A DNA stretch of 64,000 bases from Mycobacterium heidelbergense. GTDB lineage: Bacteria; Actinomycetota; Actinomycetes; Mycobacteriales; Mycobacteriaceae. The notes under the pieces were generated by a model. That model was given only the letters and a program-made list of their open reading frames with translations. It was not told the DNA's origin and ran no database searches. The stretch lies in NCBI RefSeq assembly GCF_010730745.1, contig NZ_AP022615.1:3162001-3226000 (forward strand), given 5' to 3'. Shown one piece after another: positions 27,753 to 35,653 of this stretch. A program made the translations under genes and the position numbers. How positions within the stretch are numbered: position 1 is the first letter of the stretch; the number at the start of each line of letters is the position of its first letter.

Positions 27753-28690
27753 GCAGGCTCGCGGGAATCGACTGCGGCACCAACTCGATTCGGTTGTTGA
27801 TCGCCGACGTGAGCGACGGGAAGCTGCGCGACGTGCACCGCGAGACGCGGATCGTGCGGCTGGGGCAGGGCGTCGACGCGACGGGTCGGTTTGCGCCCGA
27901 CGCGATGGCCCGGACGCGGGCGGCGTTGGCCGACTACGCCTCGCTGCTGGAAACGCACGGCGCCGAGCGGGTGCGGATGGTGGCCACGTCGGCGGCCCGC
28001 GACGTCGCCAATCGCGATGCCTTCTTCGCGATGACGGCCGAGGTGCTGGGCGCGGTGCTGCCCGGCGCGGTCGCGGAGGTGATCACCGGCGCCGAGGAGG
28101 CAGAGCTGTCCTTCCGCGGGGCCGTCGGCGAATTGGACTGTTCCGCGGGCCCTTTCGTCGTCGTCGACCTGGGTGGCGGCTCCACCGAGATCGTGCTCGG
28201 CGGTGACCGGGTGGTGGCGAGCCACTCGGCGGACATCGGCTGCGTCCGGCTGACCGAACGCTGTCTGCATTCGGACCCCCCGACCCTCGCGGAGGTGGAG
28301 GCGGCCCGCCGGGTGGTGCGCGAGCGGCTCGGCGTCGCGCTGGGCGTGGTGCCCGTCGAGGGGGCCCGGGCCTGGGTCGGACTCGCCGGAACGATGACCA
28401 CGCTGTCGGCGTTGGCGCACCACATGGCGACGTATGATGCCGCGGCCATTCATCTTTCGCGGGTCGGGGTTTGCGACCTACTGGCGGTGTGCGAGCGGTT
28501 GATCGGCATGACGCGATCCCAGCGTGCGGCGCTGGGGCCGATGCACGAGGGCCGCGCCGACGTGATCGGCGGTGGCGCGATCGTGGTGGAGGAGTTGGCG
28601 CGCGAGCTGCGCGCCCGGGCCGGCATCGACGAGCTGATCGTCAGCGAACACGACATCCTGGACGGCATCGTGCTGTCGATCGCGGAGTGA
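27746..28690 (+). CDS. ppx2: Ppx/GppA-family exopolyphosphatase
   Basis: A 314-residue actin-like-fold phosphatase of the Ppx/GppA family, corresponding to Rv1026 by position and length (319 aa). Phosphate-binding loops are AGIDCGTNSIRLL near the N-terminus and VVVDLGGGSTEI near residue 141; the family acid/base Glu lies in EVITGAEEAELSFRGA near 114. In M. tuberculosis this protein hydrolyses polyphosphate and influences (p)ppGpp-related physiology. ATG 27746 is used (ATG GTG). The TGA stop is the first base group of the inverted-repeat arm that follows. Confidence 0.92.
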   Translation: MVSRLAGIDCGTNSIRLLIADVSDGKLRDVHRETRIVRLGQGVDATGRFAPDAMARTRAALADYASLLETHGAERVRMVATSAARDVANRDAFFAMTAEVLGAVLPGAVAEVITGAEEAELSFRGAVGELDCSAGPFVVVDLGGGSTEIVLGGDRVVASHSADIGCVRLTERCLHSDPPTLAEVEAARRVVRERLGVALGVVPVEGARAWVGLAGTMTTLSALAHHMATYDAAAIHLSRVGVCDLLAVCERLIGMTRSQRAALGPMHEGRADVIGGGAIVVEELARELRARAGIDELIVSEHDILDGIVLSIAE

Positions 28691-28759
28691 GTCACAGCCG
28701 CCACACTGGCCCCTGGCCGGAGTCGGCACTCTCGTGCCCGCCTCATAGCGACAACTCGG
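28690..28759 (+). repeat. Left inverted-repeat arm of the winged-helix cassette
   Basis: A ~70-bp segment starting at the last base of the ppx2 stop. It is an imperfect inverted copy of 29064-29135 (about four fifths identical by eye). The best conserved part is the core CGTGCCCGCCTCATAGCGAC ending about 28752. Confidence 0.8.
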
Positions 28760-28792
28760 GCCGATGTCGTGCCGGTATGCAACTCTGGGGCG

Positions 28793-29107
28793 ATGAACCT
28801 TCACGGAATCGAGCTGCGTTACGTGCTCACGATGCACCTCGCCCTCAACGGACCGGCGACGATCGCCGACATGATGGATGCGCTTACTGCACAGGGCTTT
28901 TGCGTCCCCGGCAGGGCATCGAAAGTCATTTCGGATGCCCTGCGTTGGGAGATGGCTCGCGACAGGGTCCGCCGGCTTGGCCGAGGTCGCTACGGACCGA
29001 GGTACATCCCGCGGGGCACCGAGCACCGAATACATCAACGCGTGCTCGCGTTGCGGGCGGCGGCCAAGTTGTCGCTGCGAGGCGGGCACACGGAGTGCCG
29101 ACTCTAG
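28793..29107 (+). CDS. Small winged-helix-like protein inside an inverted-repeat cassette
   Basis: A 104-residue basic protein of no certain family. The middle looks like a helix-turn-helix/winged helix: GPATIADMMDALTAQGF, then SKVISDALRWEMARDRVRRL and a beta-wing-like GRGRYGPRYIPRG. The C-terminal helix IHQRVLALRAAAKLSLRGG runs into the right inverted-repeat arm, so the last dozen codons belong to the repeat. I believe similar proteins recur in several mycobacterial genomes, but cannot check that here. ATG 28793 has GGGG upstream; GTG 28769 is an alternative. No homolog is expected at this place between ppx2 and kdpE in H37Rv. Confidence 0.65.
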   Translation: MNLHGIELRYVLTMHLALNGPATIADMMDALTAQGFCVPGRASKVISDALRWEMARDRVRRLGRGRYGPRYIPRGTEHRIHQRVLALRAAAKLSLRGGHTECRL

Positions 29108-29135
29108 GGCGGGATCGGTGTGGCGGATGTGACTT
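29064..29135 (-). repeat. Right inverted-repeat arm of the winged-helix cassette
   Basis: A 72-bp imperfect inverted partner of 28690-28759. It encodes the C-terminus of the small protein and ends 28 bp past its stop. Its core (29070-29090) is nearly identical to those at 4730-4750 and 29163-29183. Confidence 0.8.
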
Positions 29136-29162
29136 AGTCGGTATCGCAGCAGGATTGCACGC

Positions 29163-29183
29163 TGTCGCTGTGAGGCGGGCACA
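29163..29183 (-). repeat. Extra copy of the 20-bp arm core
   Basis: The core TGTCGCTGTGAGGCGGGCAC and following A, in the same orientation as the right arm and 93 bp downstream of it, differs by one base from 29070-29090. The rest of the arm is not clearly present. Confidence 0.65.
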
Positions 29184-29212
29184 AGTCGAATACCTCCGGC
29201 CCGCCCGGCTTT

Positions 29213-29310
29213 CGAGTGTGAACTGAGGGCTTTCGAGTGTGAACTGAGGGCTTCCGGCGTGCGTTCACGGCGACGATGTCGGCGAAATTCGCGCCCTGGG
29301 TGCACACTCG
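29213..29310. repeat. 21-bp tandem repeat with an inverted partner
   Basis: CGAGTGTGAACTGAGGGC plus three bases occurs twice in tandem (29213-29233 and 29234-29254), and an inverted relative lies at 29291-29310 (GCGCCCTGGGTGCACACTCG). It is the same family as 4783-4898 and again sits at the 3' end of a minus-strand gene, here kdpE. Confidence 0.75.
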
Positions 29311-29327
29311 ACGCCGTGGACGCACGC

Positions 29328-30008
29328 TCACGCCTCGAACCGGTAGCCCATGCCCGATTCGGTCAGCAGGTGCTTGGGGTGTGACGGGTCGACTTCGAGT
29401 TTGCGCCGCAGCTGCGCCAGATAGACACGCAGATAATGGGTTTCGGTGGCGTAGGCCGGTCCCCACACCTCCTTGAGCAGTTCCTCGCGGCCGACCAGCT
29501 TGCCGCGGTTGCGCACCAGCACCTCGAGCATGCCCCATTCGGTCGGCGTGAGATGCACCTCGGCACCGTCCTTGGTGACCTTCTTGGCGGCCAGATCGAC
29601 GGTGAACGCGTCGGTCTCGATGACCGGCTGGTCCAGCTCGGACGCCGCGGCATTGCGGCGCACCGCGGCGCGCAACCGGGCCAGAAACTCGTCCATCCCA
29701 AAGGGTTTCGTGACGTAGTCGTCGGCGCCCGCGTCGAGGGCCTCGACCTTGTCCGACGAATCGGTGCGCGCCGACAACACGATCACCGGCGCCGAGAGCC
29801 AACCGCGCAGACCGGCGAGCACCTCGATGCCCGATATGTCGGGCAGGCCCAGGTCGAGGACCACCACGTCGGGCCTGTGCTCGGCGGCGGCGCGCAGCGC
29901 ACCGGCGCCGGTCGACGCCGTGGTGACCTCGTAACCGCGCACGGACAGGTTGATTCGCAGCGCGCGCAGGATGTGCGGCTCGTCGTCGATCACCAACACC
30001 CGGGTCAC
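29328..30008 (-). CDS. kdpE: Response regulator KdpE
   Basis: A 226-residue OmpR/PhoB-type regulator that activates the high-affinity K+ pump genes when phosphorylated by KdpD. The receiver domain has the acidic pair VIDDEPH, phospho-acceptor Asp in VVLDLGLPD near residue 52, and the conserved Lys in DDYVTKPFG near 102. The C-terminal winged helix ends GMGYRFEA. Its start overlaps the end of kdpD by 4 bp. In H37Rv kdpDE are divergent from kdpFABC; here they are the tail of the same strand. Confidence 0.95.
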   Translation of the reverse strand: MTRVLVIDDEPHILRALRINLSVRGYEVTTASTGAGALRAAAEHRPDVVVLDLGLPDISGIEVLAGLRGWLSAPVIVLSARTDSSDKVEALDAGADDYVTKPFGMDEFLARLRAAVRRNAAASELDQPVIETDAFTVDLAAKKVTKDGAEVHLTPTEWGMLEVLVRNRGKLVGREELLKEVWGPAYATETHYLRVYLAQLRRKLEVDPSHPKHLLTESGMGYRFEA

Positions 30009-32566
30009 TGCGCACCGACCGGTTGTGGCGCCGCCAAATCCACCACGACGGTGAGCCCCCCGCCCGGGGTGTCGCCGGCCGCGATGCTGCCGCCCATCGC
30101 CTCGACGAAGCCGCGCGCCACGGACATTCCCAGGCCCACCCCGGTGGTGTTGTCGTGGTCGCCGAGCCGTTGGAAGGCCTCGAAGATCTGATCCTCGGTG
30201 CCCTTGGGTATTCCGGGGCCTTCGTCGATGACATTGATCAGGACGCGATCGCCGACCCGTCCCGCGTTCACGCGAACCACGCAGTTGGGCGCGTACCGCA
30301 GCGCGTTGTCGATCAGGTTGGCGAGGACCCGTTCCAGTAGCCCGGCATCGGCCATCACGACCGCGTCACCGACGTCGACCTTGACGCGGTCGATGGCGGA
30401 TCGGTAGAAACCCGTGGCGCCCTTGCCGATACTGACCAGCGCGCGTTGCACCGTTTCCTCCAGGTACACGCGGTGCAGGTCCGGGCGGACCACGCCGGCG
30501 GCCAGACGCGAGGAGTCCAGCAGGTTGCCGACCAGCGCGGTCAGCTGGTCGATCGACTCCTCGATGGTGGCCAGCAATTCGGCGGTGTCCTCGGGGGAGA
30601 AGGCGACGTCTTCGGCGCGCAGGCTGGACACCGCGACCTTGGCCGCCGCCAGCGGCGTGCGCAGGTCGTGGCTGACCGCCGAGAGCAGGGAGCGGCGCAG
30701 CTCGTCGGCCTGCACGATCGCCTCGGCCCGGCCGGCTTCCTCGGCCAGCTCACCCTGCCTGATCAGACCCGCGGCCTGCCTGGCCACCGCGGACAGCACC
30801 CGGCGATCACGCGCGGAGAGCTTCCTGCCGGCCATCAGCATCCAGAACTCGCCGACTTCGATGGCGGTGTCGGCGGAATCGACGGTCACACAAGGATCTT
30901 TGCCCACACAGGCGACGATGTCGCTCCTCTTCCCGCTGGCGCGCTCCTCCTCGCTGGGCTCGCGCAGCATGCTGACCGCCCGCTGCGAATAGGCCTCCCG
31001 CACGCGTTCCAGCAACGTCTCGAGGTCGGCGCCGCGCAGCACCGACCCGGCGAAGAGCGTCAGCAGCTCGGCCTCCTGCGATGCGCGGCGGGCCTCCCGG
31101 GTGCGTTTGGCCGCGCCGTCGACGAGCACCGCGACCGCGACCGCGATCAGCAACAGGACCAATTCGGTGATGGCGCTGTTGGGTTCGGCGATGGTGAAGC
31201 TGTGTCGTGGGGGGATCAGGTAGTAGTTCAGCAGCAGGCCGGACAACACCGCCGAAAGCACCGCCGGGGCAACGCCTCCCAGAAGGCCGACCAGCAGGAC
31301 ACCCACGAAGAACAACGCGCTTTCCCCGCCATTGTCCAGGCACCGGTCGAACACCGTCACCGTAACGGCGCAGATGACCGACGGCACGATGACGGCCGCC
31401 AGCCAGGACACGGCGCGCCGCTCGCGGGGCGCGAGCGACGCCAGGTGAAAGCCGCGCTTGGATTCCTCGTGGGTGACGATGTGCACATCGATCTTGCCGG
31501 ACCGCTGCACAATCGTCGGCCCGATGCCCTCCTCGAACAGCCGCGCCCACCGGGACCGGCGGGACGTGCCGATCACCAGCTGGGTGGCGTTCATCTCGCG
31601 CGCGAAATCCAGCAGGGCCGTGGGCACGTCGTCGCCGACCACGGTATGCACGGAGGCGTCCAGGCTGTTCGCCAGCTCGCGGATCTTGGTCATCCGGGAC
31701 TCCGACAGGCCGGCCAGCCCGTCGCCGCGTATGACGTGCACCACCATCAGCTCGGCGCTGGACTTCGACGCGATCCGGGATGCCCGTCGTACCAACGTCT
31801 CCGACTCGGGACCACCGGTGACCGCCACCACGACCCGCTCGCGCGCCTCCCACATGTCGGTAATCTTGTTCTCCGCGCGATATTTGGCCAGCGCGGTGTC
31901 CACCTGGTCGGCCAGCCACAGCAGCGCCAATTCCCTTAGTGCCGTGAGGTTTCCGCGGCGGAAGTAATTCGACAGCGCCGCGTCGATCCGCTCCGGGGCG
32001 TAGACGTTGCCGTGGGACAGCCTGCGGCGCAGCGCCTCCGGGGTGATGTCGATGAGTTCGACCTGCGAGGCCTGCCGCACGATCGAATCCGGTATGGTTT
32101 CTTGTTGTTCGACGCCGGTGATCTGGGCGACGACGTCGTTGAGGCTTTCCAGGTGCTGAATGTTGACGGTGGAGATCACCGTGATCCCGACGTCGAGGAG
32201 CTCCTTGACGTCCTGCCACCGCTTTTCGTTTTTGCTGCCCGGCGTATTGGTGTGCGCGAGTTCGTCGACCAGGACCACCTGCGGGTGCCGCGCCAGCACC
32301 GCGGGCACGTCGAGCTCCGGGAAGCTGCCGCCCCGATATTCGACGTAGCTGGGCGGGATGACCTCGATGCCGTCAAGCAGCTCAGCGGTTTTCCGGCGGC
32401 CGTGCGTCTCGACCACCGCGGCCACCAGATCGGTGCCGCGTTCCAGGCGCCGGTGCGCTTCTCCGAGCATCGCGTAGGTCTTGCCGACACCCGGCGCCGC
32501 ACCCAGATAGATGCGCAGCTCCCCGCGTTTGGGATGGTGGGCGGTACCGGTCACGTCAACCATCAT
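30005..32566 (-). CDS. kdpD: Sensor histidine kinase KdpD
   Basis: An 853-residue membrane sensor. The N-terminal KdpD domain has Walker A AAPGVGKTYAMLGEA and VLVDELAHTNTPGS. A universal-stress-protein-like domain follows (VVVAVTGGPESETLVRRA near residue 245). Four membrane helices lie between about 395 and 495, then a GAF-like linker. The kinase has its phospho-His in SAVSHDLRTPLAAAK near 637 and ATP boxes NLIDNALRYAPN, DEGPGIPKG and GVGLGMSVARG. The segment REPSEEERASGKRSD near 535 is low-complexity and its DNA resembles the GAGGAGGAGCG intergenic repeat. The start could be either of two adjacent ATGs. Confidence 0.95.
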   Translation of the reverse strand: MMVDVTGTAHHPKRGELRIYLGAAPGVGKTYAMLGEAHRRLERGTDLVAAVVETHGRRKTAELLDGIEVIPPSYVEYRGGSFPELDVPAVLARHPQVVLVDELAHTNTPGSKNEKRWQDVKELLDVGITVISTVNIQHLESLNDVVAQITGVEQQETIPDSIVRQASQVELIDITPEALRRRLSHGNVYAPERIDAALSNYFRRGNLTALRELALLWLADQVDTALAKYRAENKITDMWEARERVVVAVTGGPESETLVRRASRIASKSSAELMVVHVIRGDGLAGLSESRMTKIRELANSLDASVHTVVGDDVPTALLDFAREMNATQLVIGTSRRSRWARLFEEGIGPTIVQRSGKIDVHIVTHEESKRGFHLASLAPRERRAVSWLAAVIVPSVICAVTVTVFDRCLDNGGESALFFVGVLLVGLLGGVAPAVLSAVLSGLLLNYYLIPPRHSFTIAEPNSAITELVLLLIAVAVAVLVDGAAKRTREARRASQEAELLTLFAGSVLRGADLETLLERVREAYSQRAVSMLREPSEEERASGKRSDIVACVGKDPCVTVDSADTAIEVGEFWMLMAGRKLSARDRRVLSAVARQAAGLIRQGELAEEAGRAEAIVQADELRRSLLSAVSHDLRTPLAAAKVAVSSLRAEDVAFSPEDTAELLATIEESIDQLTALVGNLLDSSRLAAGVVRPDLHRVYLEETVQRALVSIGKGATGFYRSAIDRVKVDVGDAVVMADAGLLERVLANLIDNALRYAPNCVVRVNAGRVGDRVLINVIDEGPGIPKGTEDQIFEAFQRLGDHDNTTGVGLGMSVARGFVEAMGGSIAAGDTPGGGLTVVVDLAAPQPVGAQ

Positions 32567-32577
32567 CCCCCTTGGCG

Positions 32578-33501
32578 CTAGCTTTTGACCGGGTACCGGC
32601 GGTCGAGCTCCAGGTTGAGTTGCAGGACGCGCACCGTGGGCTCACCGAAGAATCCAAGATCGCGGCCGCTGCGGTACCGCGCCAGGACGGCGCGGATCTG
32701 ATCCGGGCTGACGTGCCGGGCCTTGGCCACCCGGGCGACCTGGATGTCGGCGTAGGCCGGCGAGATGTCCGGGTCCAGGCCGCTGCCGCTGGCGGTGACG
32801 GCGTCGGCGGGTACGGCCGGGTTCGCGGGTGCGGCGCCGCGGATGGGCACGATCTGGCCGATCGTGTAGTCCTCGCCGTACTTGGCGCACTCCACGCGCA
32901 CCCCCTCGTAGAGGCTGAGAAACGGTGTCCGCGTTGACTGGCACGGCTCGTTGACGCTGACGACCCTGGTCGGGTGAAGGACATAGCCACGCGAATCACG
33001 GGGACCGATGACGGACAGCACCGCACCCACACCGCCGCCCGTGCAGAATGGACGCGACCCGTCCACACCTTCCAGTTGGCCCACGGCGGCGCTGCGCGTG
33101 CAGACCTGCGTCAGCAGGCCCGGCTTGAAGCCCGCGTCCGATGCGGACTTGCCCGACGCCATTTGTGACGGATCGGCGGGTGTGTCGACGATGCTCTCCG
33201 GGCCCAGGTTGCTCGCGCTCGACGACAGCGGGTCGTATCCGGTGCCGGCCGCCGAGGGGCGGCTCTGGAAGTACTGCGGCAACGGGTTCCCGTCCTTGTC
33301 GGTGAACAGCTGACCGATCAGCCGGCTGCCGACCGGCCCGCCGTTGGCGGTGAGGATCGACCCCTCGGCCTTATCGTGCAATCCCGGAATCTGCGCCACC
33401 AGCCAGATGAACAGCGGGTAGGCGAGACCGGTGATGACGGTCAGCACCAGCAGCGCGCGGAAGGCCGCCCAGTGCATGCGGACGAAATTCGAGAACTTCA
33501 T
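32578..33501 (-). CDS. kdpC: Potassium-transporting ATPase subunit KdpC, enlarged
   Basis: KdpC stabilises the KdpFABC pump; it has one N-terminal membrane helix (ALLVLTVITGLAYPLFIWLV) and an extracytoplasmic domain. Typical motifs are present: GSRLIGQLFT, YFQSRPSAA, SNLGPES, then TASGSGLDPDISPAYADIQVARVAKAR and the C-terminal VLQLNLELDR. The protein is 307 residues, against about 190 usual. The extra ~100 residues lie between SNLGPES (about 97) and GAAPANPAVPAD (about 225) and contain four cysteines (QVCTRS, PFCTGG, EPCQST, VECAKYG) that could form disulfides outside the cell. The gene is one base after kdpB and 11 before kdpD. Confidence 0.93.
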   Translation of the reverse strand: MKFSNFVRMHWAAFRALLVLTVITGLAYPLFIWLVAQIPGLHDKAEGSILTANGGPVGSRLIGQLFTDKDGNPLPQYFQSRPSAAGTGYDPLSSSASNLGPESIVDTPADPSQMASGKSASDAGFKPGLLTQVCTRSAAVGQLEGVDGSRPFCTGGGVGAVLSVIGPRDSRGYVLHPTRVVSVNEPCQSTRTPFLSLYEGVRVECAKYGEDYTIGQIVPIRGAAPANPAVPADAVTASGSGLDPDISPAYADIQVARVAKARHVSPDQIRAVLARYRSGRDLGFFGEPTVRVLQLNLELDRRYPVKS

Positions 33502-33502
33502 G

Positions 33503-35653
33503 TCAGGACATCCCGGGGACGAATTGGACGATGAGGTCGATCAGCTTGATCCCGATGAACGGGGCGACGATACCGCCGAGCCCGTAGACGTAGAGGTTGC
33601 GGCTCAACAGTTTTGACGCGCTGCTCGGCGTGTAGCGCACGCCGCGCAGCGACAGCGGGATCAGCATGACGATGATGATGGCGTTGAAGATCACCGCCGA
33701 CAGGATCGCCGACTGCGGGCTGTGCAGCCGCATGATGTTGATCATGTCCAGCCCGGGGAACAGCGCGACGAACATCGCCGGGATGATCGCGAAGTACTTG
33801 GCGATGTCGTTGGCGATGGAGAAGGTGGTCAGGGCCCCGCGGGTGATCAGCAGCTGCTTGCCGATCTCGACGATTTCGATGAGTTTCGTGGGGTCGGAGT
33901 CGAGGTCGACCATGTTGCCGGCCTCTTTGGCGGCCGAGGTTCCGGTGTTCATCGCCACGCCCACGTCGGCCTGAGCCAGCGCCGGCGCGTCGTTGGTGCC
34001 ATCGCCGGTCATCGCGACCAGCTTGCCGCCCTCCTGCTCGCGCTTGATCAGCGCGAGCTTGTCCTCGGGCGTGGCCTCGGCGAGGAAGTCGTCGACCCCG
34101 GCCTCGTCCGCAATCGCCTTGGCGGTCAACGGGTTATCGCCGGTGATCATCACCGTCCGGATGCCCATCCGCCGCATCTCGTCGAAGCGTTCACGCATGC
34201 CCTGCTTGACGACGTCCTTGAGGTGGATGATGCCCAGCACTCTTGCTTTTTTGTCGGCCTCGCCGTCGGCGTACTCGCCGACGACCAGCGGGGTGCCGCC
34301 GCCGGCGGAGATGCCGTCGACGATCTCGCCGAGCTGCTGCGGGACCTTACCCCCTTGCGCGCGTACCCATTCCGCGACCGAACTGGCGGCACCCTTGCGC
34401 AGCATGTGCCCGTCGAGGTCCACACCGGACATCCGGGTCGCGGCGGAGAATTGAACCCACCGGGCGTGCGCCAGCTCACCCGGGGTCCGCGCCCGCAGGC
34501 CGAAGTGTTCTTTGGCGAACACGACGACCGAGCGTCCTTCCGGCGTCTCGTCGGCGAGGCTCGACAACTGGGCGGCGTCGGCCAGTTGCGCCGAGGTGAT
34601 CCCATCCAGGGGGATGAAGGCGGCGGCCTGGCGGTTGCCGAGGGTGATGGTCCCCGTCTTGTCGAGGAGCAGCGTGTTGACGTCGCCGGCGGCTTCCACC
34701 GCGCGCCCGGACATCGCGAGCACGTTGCGCTGCACCAGCCGGTCCATGCCGGCGATGCCGATGGCGGACAGCAGCGCCCCGATCGTCGTGGGGATCAGGC
34801 ACACCAACAGCGCCACCATCACGATTCCGGTGACACCATTTGCGTTGAGCGCCTGGCTATCCGGGACGCCCGGGCTGTTCGACTTGGAGTAGATCGCCAG
34901 CGGCTGCAGAGTCGCGACGGCGAAGACGAAGATGATCGTCAGCGCGGCCAGCAGGATGTTCAGCGCGATCTCGTTGGGCGTCTTTTGCCGGTTGGCCCCT
35001 TCGACGAGCGAGATCATCCGATCGATGAAGCTCTCTCCGGGCTTTTGCGTGATTTGCACGACGATCCGGTCGCTCAGCACCGTGGTGCCGCCGGTGACCG
35101 CCGAACGGTCACCGCCGGACTCGCGGATCACTGGCGCCGACTCGCCGGTGATCGCCGATTCATCCACCGACGCAATGCCTTCCACCACGTCGCCGTCCCC
35201 GGGTATCACCTGCCCGGCTTCGATCACCACGACGTCGCCCTGTTGCAGCAGCGGCGCCGCGACCTGTTCTTCCACGGCAGCGGCGCCGGGTTCCCAGTTC
35301 CTGAGCCGCCGGGCCATGGTGGAGGTCTTCGCCTTACGCAGCGTTTCGGCCTGGGCCTTGCCGCGGCCCTCGGCGACCGCCTCCGCGAGGTTCGCGAAGA
35401 GCACGGTCAGCCATAACCAGCTCACGGTCAACCAGGCGAACCACGTGTCGTTGAGGACCGCCAACGCGGTGCTCCAGGCGGCGCCGATTTCGACGATGAA
35501 CATCACCGGGTTACGCCACAGGGTGCGCGGGTCGAGCTTGCGCAGCGCTTCCGGCGTCGACCTCCACAGCATCTTCGGGTCGAGCAACCCGCCCTGAACC
35601 CGTTTCGTGCTCGTCTGCGTCTGCCCAGCCGAATCGACAGCGGTCGCGGTCAT
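33503..35653 (-). CDS. kdpB: Potassium-transporting P-type ATPase subunit KdpB
   Basis: The 716-residue catalytic subunit of the KdpFABC pump, which couples ATP hydrolysis to K+ import through KdpA. It has the actuator loop ITGESAPV near residue 173, the phosphorylated Asp in LLDKTGTITLG near 330, KGAASSVAEWV in the nucleotide domain, and the hinge MTGDGTNDAPALAQADVGVAM near 540. Several membrane helices flank these. The start codon overlaps the kdpA stop as TGATG. Confidence 0.97.
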   Translation of the reverse strand: MTATAVDSAGQTQTSTKRVQGGLLDPKMLWRSTPEALRKLDPRTLWRNPVMFIVEIGAAWSTALAVLNDTWFAWLTVSWLWLTVLFANLAEAVAEGRGKAQAETLRKAKTSTMARRLRNWEPGAAAVEEQVAAPLLQQGDVVVIEAGQVIPGDGDVVEGIASVDESAITGESAPVIRESGGDRSAVTGGTTVLSDRIVVQITQKPGESFIDRMISLVEGANRQKTPNEIALNILLAALTIIFVFAVATLQPLAIYSKSNSPGVPDSQALNANGVTGIVMVALLVCLIPTTIGALLSAIGIAGMDRLVQRNVLAMSGRAVEAAGDVNTLLLDKTGTITLGNRQAAAFIPLDGITSAQLADAAQLSSLADETPEGRSVVVFAKEHFGLRARTPGELAHARWVQFSAATRMSGVDLDGHMLRKGAASSVAEWVRAQGGKVPQQLGEIVDGISAGGGTPLVVGEYADGEADKKARVLGIIHLKDVVKQGMRERFDEMRRMGIRTVMITGDNPLTAKAIADEAGVDDFLAEATPEDKLALIKREQEGGKLVAMTGDGTNDAPALAQADVGVAMNTGTSAAKEAGNMVDLDSDPTKLIEIVEIGKQLLITRGALTTFSIANDIAKYFAIIPAMFVALFPGLDMINIMRLHSPQSAILSAVIFNAIIIVMLIPLSLRGVRYTPSSASKLLSRNLYVYGLGGIVAPFIGIKLIDLIVQFVPGMS

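Noticed and set aside
29134..30234. Minus-strand frame over kdpE
   Set aside because: Out-of-frame shadow of kdpE and the adjacent repeats; the SHSK repeats in its translation come from the 21-bp tandem repeat.
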